A stretch of DNA of 12,927 nt from Bacteroidia bacterium (lineage in GTDB: Bacteria; Bacteroidota; Bacteroidia; Cytophagales; Cyclobacteriaceae): the NCBI GenBank assembly GCA_012031955.1, contig JAAURZ010000016.1, positions 1-12,927 on the forward strand. The letters run 5' to 3'. Each line of letters opens with the position of its first letter. Position 1 is the first letter of the stretch. Under the pieces are notes generated by a model. The model was not told the DNA's origin and searched no databases. It saw nothing but the letters and a program-made list of their open reading frames with translations. The position numbers were made by a program, and so were the translations under genes. This document shows, piece by piece, positions 1 through 7,565 of this stretch.

Positions 1-1
1 T

Positions 2-131
2 GACAACACATGAAATGAGCATAAAGAAAAACTATACCCAGCGGGATGTTAAATTGCAACGACCCCTTAGGTAAAAACTCTCAAGATGCGAATTCCATAT
101 GTCCATTAAAATCAATTATTAACACATGAAA
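2..131 (+). repeat. Intercistronic repeat, copy A (leader of sdhA)
   Basis: This stretch aligns with 7428-7571 over its whole length, with about ten mismatches, four 1-nt indels and one larger difference (4 nt here, an 18-bp palindrome there). Similarity starts at GACAA just before a TGA (11-13) and ends at ATGAAA, the first two codons of sdhA, after which the sequences diverge. In copy B the equivalent TGA is the nuoA stop, so TGA 11-13 is probably the stop of a gene upstream of the window, perhaps the sdh membrane subunit (inference). The element therefore seems to fill the whole gap between two genes. Longest conserved blocks are 71-83 (gtaaaaactctca) and 88-107, which runs through the mini-ORF start. 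No clear Bacteroidota promoter (TTTG with TAnnTTTG) is conserved. The left boundary may lie outside the window. Confidence 0.85.
99..122 (+). CDS. Possible leader mini-ORF MSIKINY upstream of sdhA
   Basis: ATG 99-101 opens an eight-codon frame ending in TAA 120-122, in phase with sdhA and 3 nt before its ATG at 126. The same frame, length and spacing are present before nuoB, where the only coding difference is AAA to AGA, a conservative K to R change. The arrangement would suit translational coupling or a leader peptide, but the strong nucleotide conservation around it could equally explain the match. It is too short to judge by coding statistics. Confidence 0.3.
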   Translation: MSIKINY

Positions 132-2051
132 TTGGATTCCAAAATTCCTGAAGGTCCGCTGGCGGAGAAATGGACAAAGCACAAGTTCAACCTGAAACTT
201 GTGAACCCTGCCAACAAAAGGAAGTACGACGTGATTGTGGTGGGAACAGGCCTCGCCGGCGCATCGGCGGCTGCGTCGCTCGGAGAGTTAGGCTATAACG
301 TGAAGGCCTTCTGTTTTCAGGACAGTCCGCGAAGAGCACATAGTATCGCGGCGCAGGGTGGAATCAACGCTGCGAAGAACTATCAAAACGACGGCGACAG
401 TATCTACCGTCTCTTCTACGATACCATTAAAGGCGGCGACTACCGTGCGCGCGAAGGCAACGTGCATCGCCTGGCCGAAGTAAGCGTGAACATCATCGAT
501 CAGTGCGTGGCACAGGGTGTGCCCTTTGCACGTGAGTATGGCGGATTGCTTTCCAACCGTTCTTTTGGCGGCGCGCAGGTTTCGCGCACGTTCTACGCGC
601 GAGGCCAGACCGGGCAACAATTGTTGCTGGGCGCTTACGGTGCGCTCAACCGCCAAATTGCCAACGGTAAGGTGAAGATGTACAGCCGCACGGAAATGCT
701 TGACGTGGTAGTGGTAGACGGCAAGGCCCGTGGCATCATCACACGAGATCTTATCACGGGCAAGATTGAGGCCCACAGCGCGCATGCCGTGTTACTCTGC
801 ACCGGCGGTTACGGAAACGTATTTTATCTTTCTACCAACGCAAAAGGCTCTAATGCTACTGCGGCCTGGCGTGCGCACAAGAAAGGCGCGCTGTTCAGCA
901 ACCCTTGCTTCACGCAAATTCATCCGACCTGCATTCCTGTGTCGGGCGACCACCAGTCCAAGCTTACCCTCATGTCAGAGTCGTTGAGGAACGACGGCCG
1001 TGTGTGGGTGCCGAAAACGGCAAAGCCCGGCTTGAAGGCTGCCGACGCGACTAAGATACCCGAGTCCGAACGTGACTATTTCCTCGAAAGAAAATATCCG
1101 TCCTTCGGCAACCTGGTACCGCGAGATGTAGCATCGCGCAACGCCAAGTATATGTGCGACGAAGGGCGCGGCGTGGGCGCCACCGGCCTTGCCGTATTCC
1201 TCGATTTTGCCGATGCCATCAAGCGCGATGGTAAAGACACGATTGAAGCCAAGTATGGCAACCTCTTCGATATGTACCGGCAGATCACCGGCGACAATCC
1301 GTATGAGGTGCCTATGATGATCTTCCCCGCGGTGCATTACACCATGGGCGGCCTGTGGGTCGACTACAACCTTATGACTTCGGTGCCCGGGTTATATGCG
1401 TTGGGCGAGGCTAACTTTTCCGATCATGGCGCCAATCGCCTCGGCGCAAGCGCGCTGATGCAAGGACTCGCCGACGGCTACTTTGTGATCCCGTACACGA
1501 TTGGCGACTATCTTGCCAACATCGGTTGGAGTGATAAAATAGGTAGCGACCATGGCGCCTTTAAGGAGGCCATGCAAAGCGCCGAGCAACGCCTTAATAA
1601 ACTATTGTCGATAAAAGGCAAGAAGACTGTCGACCAGTTGCACCGTGAGTTGGGTCTTGCCATGTGGGACTTCTGCGGCATGTCGCGCAATGCTGAGGGT
1701 TTGGCGAAGGCCAAGAAGAAGATACAGGAACTGCGCGCCGAGTTTTGGCAGAATGTGAATGTGCTTGGCGGCACCGGCGAACTGAACCAGGAGTTGGAAA
1801 AGGCCAACCGGCTGGCCGACTTTATGGAGTTGGGCGAATTGATGGTGGATGATGCACAGATGCGCGCCGAGTCTTGCGGGGGGCACTTCCGAGAAGAATC
1901 GCAGACGCCCGATGGCGAAGCGCTTCGCAAGGACGACGAGTTTGCTTTTGTGGCTGCCTGGCAATACCAGGGCGACAACGAGCCCGAGGCGTTGCACAAG
2001 GAAGAACTCAGATTTGAAAATGTAAAACTTACCCAACGTAGCTACAAGTAA
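126..2051 (+). CDS. sdhA: Succinate dehydrogenase / fumarate reductase flavoprotein subunit
   Basis: This is the catalytic subunit of complex II. It oxidises succinate to fumarate in the TCA cycle and passes electrons through SdhB to the membrane quinone pool, on the cytoplasmic face of the inner membrane. At 641 aa it has the length of the long, Bacteroidota/Wolinella-like SdhA/FrdA type. Visible motifs are the FAD-binding GTGLAG (40-45), the HSIAAQGG block in which His72 would carry covalent FAD, the HPTC substrate region (266-269), [10 protein letters not shown] with the likely catalytic Arg333, HYTMGG (404-409) and [18 protein letters not shown] (427-444). The first ATG fits the family N-terminus ([16 protein letters not shown]). 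Translation starts directly at the end of repeat copy A. sdhB begins 1 nt after the stop, so the two are surely co-transcribed. The frame is intact, unlike that of several neighbours. Confidence 0.97.
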   Translation: MKLDSKIPEGPLAEKWTKHKFNLKLVNPANKRKYDVIVVGTGLAGASAAASLGELGYNVKAFCFQDSPRRAHSIAAQGGINAAKNYQNDGDSIYRLFYDTIKGGDYRAREGNVHRLAEVSVNIIDQCVAQGVPFAREYGGLLSNRSFGGAQVSRTFYARGQTGQQLLLGAYGALNRQIANGKVKMYSRTEMLDVVVVDGKARGIITRDLITGKIEAHSAHAVLLCTGGYGNVFYLSTNAKGSNATAAWRAHKKGALFSNPCFTQIHPTCIPVSGDHQSKLTLMSESLRNDGRVWVPKTAKPGLKAADATKIPESERDYFLERKYPSFGNLVPRDVASRNAKYMCDEGRGVGATGLAVFLDFADAIKRDGKDTIEAKYGNLFDMYRQITGDNPYEVPMMIFPAVHYTMGGLWVDYNLMTSVPGLYALGEANFSDHGANRLGASALMQGLADGYFVIPYTIGDYLANIGWSDKIGSDHGAFKEAMQSAEQRLNKLLSIKGKKTVDQLHRELGLAMWDFCGMSRNAEGLAKAKKKIQELRAEFWQNVNVLGGTGELNQELEKANRLADFMELGELMVDDAQMRAESCGGHFREESQTPDGEALRKDDEFAFVAAWQYQGDNEPEALHKEELRFENVKLTQRSYK

Positions 2052-2052
2052 T

Positions 2053-2821
<769 letters not shown>

Positions 2822-2838
2822 CTTCCAGAACAGTTTCA

Positions 2839-2877
2839 AAATTAGAAAGGCTGCTCGTTGGGCAGCCTTTCTAATTT
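2839..2877. terminator. Strong hairpin terminator between sdhB and the CHRD lipoprotein
   Basis: A perfect 16-bp inverted repeat (aaattagaaaggctgc, 2839-2854, with its complement at 2862-2877) encloses a 7-nt loop. The outer stem is A/T-rich and the inner part G/C-rich, so it can act on both strands. It sits 18 nt after the reconstructed sdhB stop and before the 3' end of the convergent minus-strand gene, as expected for a bidirectional rho-independent terminator. Confidence 0.85.
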
Positions 2878-2899
2878 ATGATCTTTTGTAATCAGCCTT

Positions 2900-3409
2900 T
2901 TACTCACTCTTGCATTTTCCAAAACTTCCCAGTCTTCCCGACGGGTCATTGGCGGCAGCAGTGCCGATGTTGCCACCTGCAAGAATGATGTCACGCTCGG
3001 GACCGGAAGCGCCGAGATGTATCTTGATACAAGCGTTGAGGTTTGCGAGGTCGCTGTACGAAACGGGTGTTTCATCGGCAAGCGTAGCGATGGTGGTTTC
3101 TGACCTGCCGGTAGAGCCCAACACCGGGTTGAGCAAAAGTGCGACATCTGCATCGGCGGCTGTAATGTCGCCGAGGTGGAGGTGAACCGGGTGCTCAAGC
3201 GCGCCTTCCGTACCCGACACTGTTACAAGCGCAACGGTGGTATGGTCGATACGTTCTTTAAAGGTGATTGTACCGCTTACGTTGTACTCAGACCCGGGCT
3301 GAAGCGCAAATACAACTTCGTTTCCTGTAAACTCATCCTTTTCCGTTGCCGCATCCTGACAGGCGGCCCACATCCCCGCAAGGAGTAACAAACCAAGTAT
3401 CCTTTTCAT
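2900..3409 (-). CDS. CHRD-like lipoprotein
   Basis: This is a predicted 169-aa lipoprotein. The chosen ATG (complement of 3407-3409) opens a compact signal peptide, MKRILGLLLLAGMWAAC, with the lipidated Cys at residue 17. A longer frame from 3454 would put 15 odd residues in front of the signal. The mature part has SGTITFKE (45-52), HPVHLHLG (73-80), SETTIATL (103-110) and ACIKIHLGASG (126-136). This pattern resembles CHRD-type domains of Bacteroidota surface proteins, in which two His-containing strands flank a threonine-rich segment. The family assignment is from memory of its pattern and is moderate. Function is unknown beyond probable attachment to the cell envelope. It converges on sdhB across the hairpin and diverges from the LPP20-like gene at 3559. 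Confidence 0.75.
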   Translation of the reverse strand: MKRILGLLLLAGMWAACQDAATEKDEFTGNEVVFALQPGSEYNVSGTITFKERIDHTTVALVTVSGTEGALEHPVHLHLGDITAADADVALLLNPVLGSTGRSETTIATLADETPVSYSDLANLNACIKIHLGASGPERDIILAGGNIGTAAANDPSGRLGSFGKCKSE

Positions 3410-3558
3410 AACGTCGCTGTTGAAAGTCTTTAAAATTAACAAAATTTTGCCCACTTCCGCTCAATTAAGGAGACCAAAGGCTGTAGATTTGTGACGAGTA
3501 TTCGATTTTGGCACGGAACTGGCATTTTACACAACGAGCAGATTCTAGGCATTATTTT

Positions 3559-4923
3559 GTGAGGCAACTATTCGTCTTCTTTTTATTATTACTCGCGGCC
3601 TGTGGCCCCAGGGTCAGCAAAACCCCCGCTCCGGAAAAGCCCGGTTGGCTCTCCGCCAAGCCGTTTCCGCCCGGGTATTACACGGGCATCGGTCACGCGC
3701 TCAAAACTGCCAATAACAATTACATTCAGGAAGCCAAGAAAAGCGCGTTCGACGACCTTGTATCTGAAATTAAAGTCAATGTGTCGTCAACATCGGTGCT
3801 GAGCCTGATCGACAACAACAAGGAAATACAGGAACGTTTCGAACAGATTATTCAGACCGATGCCGAAGATGAAATCCAGGAGTTTGAACAGGTAGATGCG
3901 TGGGAGGATGCCGGCAACTATTGGGTATACTACCGGCTTTCGAAAGATCGATACCGTCAGATAAAAGAAGAGCAAAAACGGAACGCTACCTTACTGGCTA
4001 CCGATTACTACAAAAAGGGACTTGCCGCAGACGTTGGCGGTGCGCGCATACAGGCCTTGTCATTTTACTTCCAGGCATTTCGTAGCGTCGAGAAATATCT
4101 GGTAGAGGCTATCAGGGTCACGATAGCCGACAGAGAAATGTTGCTGGTCAATGAGATATATGCTTCCATTCAACTGTTGCTTAGCCGTATCGATATGCGC
4201 GTAAGTCCGTCGCAGGTTATCGTCAATCGACGTGTCAATCAGAGTGCCCACACAATCACCGTGAGTTGTGCCTACAAGGATTTGAAGAAGCCCGCAGCCG
4301 ATGTGCCCATCGTAGCATCATTCGAGAAAGGTGCCGGAGATATTTTCCCAACATACATCACCGGGTCAAATGGGCAATCCAATATCCTGATCAACAAGAT
4401 TTCGAGCCGGGAAATAGATCAAACAATTTCGCTCAAGCTAGACTTGAAGACGCTCACCGGAACCGCGAACAGCGATGTGTTTGCGTTAATCGTGAATACA
4501 CTCAACCTGCCGGTAGCGCAAATTGACTTGAAGGTAACGAGACCGGTCGTTTATATTTCAGCCGAAGAAAAGAGCTTTGGCTACCCGAAGCCCAACTTGC
4601 AAATCACGAACAAACTGAAGAACCTGCTTGCAAATGCCGGGTTCGAGTTTACAGACGCCAAAGGCAAAGCAGACCTGTGGCTCGATGTGCGCGCAGACGT
4701 GGAAGAAGGGTCGATCGCTGGCAGCATTCACACCACGTTTGTAACAAGCACAATACGGGTGACGGCAGTGCAGACGGCCAAAGAAGTTTATTCGACAACA
4801 CTGGACCGCGTAAAAGGCTATGGCCTGGACTTTGAGCGGTCGAGCATCGATGGCTATAACAAGACGCTGGAGGTGTTGGAGACGGATCGGATGAATGAGC
4901 TTTTAGATACCATTTTGCAATAA
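3559..4923 (+). CDS. LPP20-like lipoprotein, large form (GTG start)
   Basis: This is a predicted outer-membrane or periplasmic lipoprotein of 454 aa. I chose GTG 3559-3561 because it yields a short classical lipoprotein signal, MRQLFVFFLLLLAAC, with Cys at residue 15. The frame is open back to a TTG at 3508, but there is no ATG and the upstream residues look non-coding. After a Pro-rich linker comes PGWLSAKPFPPGYYTGIGHA, then a charged helical region typical of LPP20-family proteins (repeated Ala/Lys/Glu stretches, ERFEQ). The C-terminal half is richer in beta-strand-like segments and has no family I recognise. The next gene is also LPP20-like, with the same ERFEQ segment, and follows after 86 nt, so the two probably form one operon and may be ancient duplicates. 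The molecular role is unknown. Confidence 0.8.
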   Translation: MRQLFVFFLLLLAACGPRVSKTPAPEKPGWLSAKPFPPGYYTGIGHALKTANNNYIQEAKKSAFDDLVSEIKVNVSSTSVLSLIDNNKEIQERFEQIIQTDAEDEIQEFEQVDAWEDAGNYWVYYRLSKDRYRQIKEEQKRNATLLATDYYKKGLAADVGGARIQALSFYFQAFRSVEKYLVEAIRVTIADREMLLVNEIYASIQLLLSRIDMRVSPSQVIVNRRVNQSAHTITVSCAYKDLKKPAADVPIVASFEKGAGDIFPTYITGSNGQSNILINKISSREIDQTISLKLDLKTLTGTANSDVFALIVNTLNLPVAQIDLKVTRPVVYISAEEKSFGYPKPNLQITNKLKNLLANAGFEFTDAKGKADLWLDVRADVEEGSIAGSIHTTFVTSTIRVTAVQTAKEVYSTTLDRVKGYGLDFERSSIDGYNKTLEVLETDRMNELLDTILQ

Positions 4924-5009
4924 TTGAATGGCTTTGGTTAAATTGGTATTGTAATTGCCATACACAGCCTGGTGCTATGGAAAGTCAACTGGATGGAAAC
5001 AAATTAACA

Positions 5010-5585
5010 ATGAATATGAAAAAGCTAACGTACACGTCGTTGATGGTACTTGCAATGGGTGGAGTGTTGATGGTGGGTTGTAAGTCGAAATCGTCCCCGA
5101 AGGCTCCCAAGGGCGAGCAGGAAGTAAGTGTTCCATGCTCCGGTCCGGATTTCTTCACCACTTCAAAATTCTTCCGCGCCAACTCCATCGGCGAAAGCCA
5201 GGACCAAGTCGCTTCCAAGAAAAAGGCGCTGTCGAATGCGCGCGGCGAGTTGGCCTCCAGCATCCAGACTACCGTGCAGGCCGTTACCGACAACTACTTG
5301 AATTCGCGCGAGATGAACAACAAGGAGGAAGTGGAAGAACGCTTTGAGCAACTCAACAGGGAGATCGTAAATCAAAAGCTGTCGGGTATCAAAACCATCT
5401 GCGAAAAACTTGTGCGCACCGAAAACGGAACCTACAAAACGTACATAGCCATCGAGCTTTCTGCCGACGACCTCGTAGCCTCTTACAACGAAAGGCTCTC
5501 CAAAGACGAACGCCTGAAGGTGGACTACGACTACGAGAAGTTCAAGGAGACCTTCGAAAAGGAAATGGAAAAAATGAACAACTAG
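5010..5585 (+). CDS. LPP20 family lipoprotein, short form
   Basis: This is a predicted 191-aa lipoprotein. ATG 5010 (MNMKKLTYTS) gives a signal peptide with lipobox LMVGC, Cys at residue 24. ATG 5016 is nearly as good, while the frame from 4977 adds a hydrophilic leader before the signal and is less likely. The mature protein is small and highly charged. It has ANSIGESQDQVASKKKALSNAR followed by a long helical stretch including EEVEERFEQLNREIV, and a YKTYIAIELSADDLV segment, as in LPP20-like proteins. It ends in a Glu/Lys-rich tail. It follows another LPP20-like gene and is closed by a terminator at 5604-5639. No specific function can be stated. Confidence 0.85.
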   Translation: MNMKKLTYTSLMVLAMGGVLMVGCKSKSSPKAPKGEQEVSVPCSGPDFFTTSKFFRANSIGESQDQVASKKKALSNARGELASSIQTTVQAVTDNYLNSREMNNKEEVEERFEQLNREIVNQKLSGIKTICEKLVRTENGTYKTYIAIELSADDLVASYNERLSKDERLKVDYDYEKFKETFEKEMEKMNN

Positions 5586-5603
5586 ATAAAATTCGCCAAT
5601 GCG

Positions 5604-5639
5604 AAAAAATGCCCCCGGCAACTTGTCGGGGCATTTTTT
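5604..5639 (+). terminator. Rho-independent terminator after the LPP20 pair
   Basis: The arm aaaaaatgcccc (5604-5615) pairs with ggggcatttttt (5628-5639) around a 12-nt loop and ends in a run of seven T (5634-5640). It lies 18 nt after the lipoprotein stop and just before the DUF3052 gene, so that gene should have its own promoter. Confidence 0.9.
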
Positions 5640-5661
5640 TATATTCGTATTTCCCGTTTAT

Positions 5662-6066
5662 ATGGCAGGATACTCAGGCACACCACTGGCGAAGAAGCTG
5701 GGATTGAAACCTCATACCAGCATTTACTTATTGAACATGCCCGATACTTATTTGGATTGGGTGAGCCCCCTGCCCGAAGGACTAAAGTTGACAACCAGAT
5801 TAAGCAACGAAGTAGACTTTATCCATCTCTTCGTGAAAGATCAAAAAACCTTTAAGGCCGAATTTGTAAAATCGAAAGAGTACCTGAAAAAGGACGGCAT
5901 GATGTGGATCTCGTGGCCGAAAAAAGCATCAAAGGTACCTACCGACCTTGATGAAAATTTTATTCGCGACTTCGGACTGAAGCAGAAACTGGTGGACGTG
6001 AAAGTGTGCGCGGTGGACGACGTGTGGTCGGGTCTCAAGTTTGTATACCGGGTTGCAGATCGCTAG
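5662..6066 (+). CDS. DUF3052 family protein
   Basis: This is a 134-aa soluble protein. It begins MAGYSGTPLAKKLGLKP, the characteristic N-terminus of DUF3052 proteins, and contains EVDFIHLF, KDGMMWISWPKK and CAVDDVWSGLKFVYR, also typical of that family. The frame is open back to 5599, but that start lies inside the terminator hairpin, so ATG 5662 is correct. Function is unestablished; no catalytic motif is evident. It is monocistronic here, between a terminator and a convergent DUF1328 gene. Confidence 0.87.
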   Translation: MAGYSGTPLAKKLGLKPHTSIYLLNMPDTYLDWVSPLPEGLKLTTRLSNEVDFIHLFVKDQKTFKAEFVKSKEYLKKDGMMWISWPKKASKVPTDLDENFIRDFGLKQKLVDVKVCAVDDVWSGLKFVYRVADR

Positions 6067-6087
6067 CGGCCTTGTCATATTCAGTTA

Positions 6088-6102
6088 CCTTGTTCAGCAA
6101 GG
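6088..6102. terminator. Weak hairpin between DUF3052 and DUF1328
   Basis: CCTTG (6088-6092) and CAAGG (6098-6102) form a perfect 5-bp stem with a 5-nt loop in the 45-nt gap between two convergent genes. There is no T-run on either side, so this is only a candidate. Confidence 0.25.
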
Positions 6103-6111
6103 CAGGTTGTA

Positions 6112-6271
6112 TCACCTTCGCGCCGGGCCAGGGATGAGGCTCAGTAAAAGAGAATCAGGAATACAAAAAGAGAATCTTCGCTGCGGATGAGGCACCGACT
6201 GCAATGCCGGTGAATCCAAGCAGCAGGGCGGCAAGCGCGATAACAAAGAATGTCACGGTCCAGCGTAGCAT
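6112..6271 (-). pseudogene. DUF1328 (YtjA-type) small membrane protein, frameshifted
   Basis: Reading the minus strand from ATG (complement 6269-6271) gives MLRWTVTFFVIALAALLLGF then TGIAVGASSAAKILF, which matches the DUF1328 pattern of a roughly 53-aa protein with two membrane-spanning segments. As written, the frame stops early (FLYS). Adding one A to the plus-strand A5 run at 6165-6169 and one to the A4 run at 6146-6149 restores KILFFVFLILFLLSLIPG and a tail ending at TGA (6112-6114), giving exactly a family-sized protein of 53 aa. The two corrections are both missing bases in homopolymers, so the gene is probably intact in the organism. Related proteins are small inner-membrane peptides, often stress-linked, without a known mechanism. 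Confidence 0.75.
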
Positions 6272-6312
6272 GATCGGGTGGGGTTGTGTTAGACATGATT
6301 TTTGGCGGCTCG

Positions 6313-6585
6313 TCAGGCGGCGCGTCCGAAATGCACGTCGCGCAGTTGTTTTCTAATGGAATGGCTGAGGCCGTCAAATTGCTGCAGGTTCACCAGCTTC
6401 TCTAATTTCTTCAGCGTAATCACTACAGCCGAAAGCGCCTGCGTCTCCCGTTTCAGCACGCGGTGGCGCTCTTGCTGATCGCGTTCAATCACAGCACTCA
6501 CCAGTTCGTCCAGGTGGTTGATGACGGCTGCCTTTTTCGCGCGGCGCCACGACGTTACAAAAAGGAGCTTAAAAAAGTCGGGCAT
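6313..6585 (-). CDS. Hypothetical helical protein (may be the 3' part of the gene at 6569-6757)
   Basis: This is a 90-aa frame beginning MPDFFKLLFVTSWRRAKKAA and rich in charged helical residues (NHLDELVSAVIERDQQERHR, LKRETQALSAVVITLKKLEK). I do not recognise it with confidence; the helical, Arg/Lys-rich C-terminus is faintly like BfmA/BtgA mobilization-type proteins. Its ATG overlaps the 3' end of the upstream frame by 17 nt. Removing one base from the six-base A/T run at the junction (plus strand 6570-6575) would fuse both into a single protein of about 147 aa (DARLF-KLLFVTSW). It could therefore be a translationally coupled gene or half of a broken one. Confidence 0.5.
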   Translation of the reverse strand: MPDFFKLLFVTSWRRAKKAAVINHLDELVSAVIERDQQERHRVLKRETQALSAVVITLKKLEKLVNLQQFDGLSHSIRKQLRDVHFGRAA

Positions 6586-6757
6586 CTTCCGGATCAGCCT
6601 TGCCGCATTGGCGGGCGTTTAGCGCCTCGCCCAGGCACGTGAGCACGTGCTCCACTACCTTCAGCGCCTCCCCGAAGGTAGATAGACCCACTTCTTGTTT
6701 CAGTTCCCTGAGCACGCTAAGCTCCAGCGGGTCGAGATGCAATTTCTTGGTGAACAT
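6569..6757 (-). CDS. Hypothetical small protein, possible ribbon-helix-helix N-terminus
   Basis: This is a 62-aa frame starting MFTKKLHLDPLELSVLRELK and continuing QEVGLSTFGEALKVVEHVL. A short strand followed by two amphipathic helices is reminiscent of ribbon-helix-helix proteins, but the match is weak and no function is claimed. It ends DPEDARLF at a T6 run, 17 nt into the next minus-strand frame. The same conserved-looking composition continues there, which supports either coupling or a single frameshifted gene. The gene points away from nuoA across a 193-nt gap that probably holds both promoters. Confidence 0.5.
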   Translation of the reverse strand: MFTKKLHLDPLELSVLRELKQEVGLSTFGEALKVVEHVLTCLGEALNARQCGKADPEDARLF

Positions 6758-6920
6758 AGGGTGCGTTTAAGTTGCTTGTGGCAAATAACATCTAATAACT
6801 GTGCCAAAGCTGGGGTGTATGCAAGGACCATGTTTTCCACCGGCAATGCGATGAATGTTGTGGATGGTGTACCACAAGCTGTGAACACCGACGTTGATCT
6901 TTGAAAATTGCCGGCCTGTC

Positions 6921-6946
6921 TTGGTCCGTACTTTGTCTTATATTTG
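6921..6946 (+). promoter_or_regulatory. Candidate Bacteroidota promoter of nuoA
   Basis: TATATTTG at 6939-6946 fits the Bacteroidota -7 consensus TAnnTTTG exactly. TTGG at 6921-6924 is a possible -33 element, but the spacing is short. The -7 box ends only 4 nt before the nuoA ATG, so the transcript would be nearly leaderless. The rest of 6758-6920 holds nothing I can identify. Confidence 0.3.
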
Positions 6947-6950
6947 AGCA

Positions 6951-7439
6951 ATGTCCCACGCAAATTCAATATCCGGTTTTGGCGAAGTGCTGCTGTTTGT
7001 AATCGGCGGACTGCTGTTCGTGACTGTGTCCCTTACAGTAGCCAGACTGGTGCGCCCTCACCGGCCGAGTGCCGCCAAGCTTGCTTCTTATGAAACAGGC
7101 GAAGAGTCGACCGGCTCTGCGTGGACGCAATTCAATGTGCGGTTTTATATTATCGCCCTCATCTTCCTTCTGTTTGAAGTTGAACTGGTGTTTCTTTTTC
7201 CGTGGGCCACCGTTTTCGGAAATAATGCGCTCAACCAGGCAACTAACCAAACCTGGGCGTGGTTTGCATTGATAGAAATGATGTTGTTCGTATTCATATT
7301 GGCCATCGGTCTTGCCTACGCTTGGGGCAATGGTTATCTCGACTGGATCAAGCCGAGCGCGACACCTAACACATTTTCGTCAAAAGTTCCGCGCAGCCTT
7401 TACGAGCGCATCAACGAGAAGTACAGCGACAAAGCATGA
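6951..7439 (+). CDS. nuoA: NADH-quinone oxidoreductase subunit A
   Basis: This is a membrane subunit of respiratory complex I, next to the quinone-binding junction. The 162-aa protein has three hydrophobic segments (about 12-32, 64-88 and 103-125). It carries the family signature YETGEESTGSAWTQFNVRFY (47-66), the conserved loop joining helices 1 and 2, and FLLFEVELVFLFPWA (72-86) with acidic residues in helix 2. ATG 6951 is the first in frame and fits. It is the first gene of the nuo group here. Its last codons lie inside repeat copy B, which separates it from nuoB by 126 nt, much more than is usual between these two genes. Confidence 0.95.
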   Translation: MSHANSISGFGEVLLFVIGGLLFVTVSLTVARLVRPHRPSAAKLASYETGEESTGSAWTQFNVRFYIIALIFLLFEVELVFLFPWATVFGNNALNQATNQTWAWFALIEMMLFVFILAIGLAYAWGNGYLDWIKPSATPNTFSSKVPRSLYERINEKYSDKA

Positions 7440-7509
7440 AAATGAGCATAAAGAGAACTATATCCCGCTGGATGTTAACTGCAACGACCCTTTTAGGTAA
7501 AAACTCTCA

Positions 7510-7527
7510 TCCCGATAATTATCGGGA
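7510..7527. repeat. Perfect 18-bp palindrome inside repeat copy B
   Basis: TCCCGATAATTATCGGGA reads identically on both strands. It is flanked by sequences (CTCTCA and GCGAATTCC) that are nearly contiguous in copy A, where AGAT takes its place. That makes it a discrete insertion or replacement. No T-run follows, so it is a poor intrinsic terminator. It could be an operator-like site or a short mobile palindrome. Confidence 0.8.
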
Positions 7528-7538
7528 GCGAATTCCAT

Positions 7539-7562
7539 ATGTCCATTAGAATCAATTATTAA
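7539..7562 (+). CDS. Possible leader mini-ORF MSIRINY upstream of nuoB
   Basis: This is the copy B counterpart of the frame at 99-122: ATG 7539-7541, eight codons, TAA 7560-7562, in phase with nuoB and 3 nt before its ATG. The single coding difference changes Lys to Arg. The evidence is positional conservation only. Confidence 0.3.
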   Translation: MSIRINY

Positions 7563-7565
7563 CAT

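Noticed and set aside
89..101. GAATTC directly followed by CATATG (adjacent EcoRI and NdeI sites), as in a cloning primer, seen in both element copies.
   Set aside because: It lies inside a longer natural repeat whose two copies differ by scattered substitutions, so vector or primer contamination is not supported.
288..785. Long minus-strand frame opposite sdhA (165 aa), with others at 1508-1999 and 1602-2111.
   Set aside because: They are shadows of a strongly conserved coding gene on the other strand, with no family-like sequence.
6141..6377. 78-aa minus-strand frame starting MTASAIPLENN.
   Set aside because: It overlaps the DUF1328 reading and the 3' end of the hypothetical gene in the wrong frame. 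Its Pro/Cys/Arg-rich sequence looks non-coding.
7436..7549. Open frame MKMSIKRTISRWMLTATTLL onward within repeat copy B as a small gene.
   Set aside because: Single-base indels in copy A break the frame, so the peptide is not conserved, although the DNA is.
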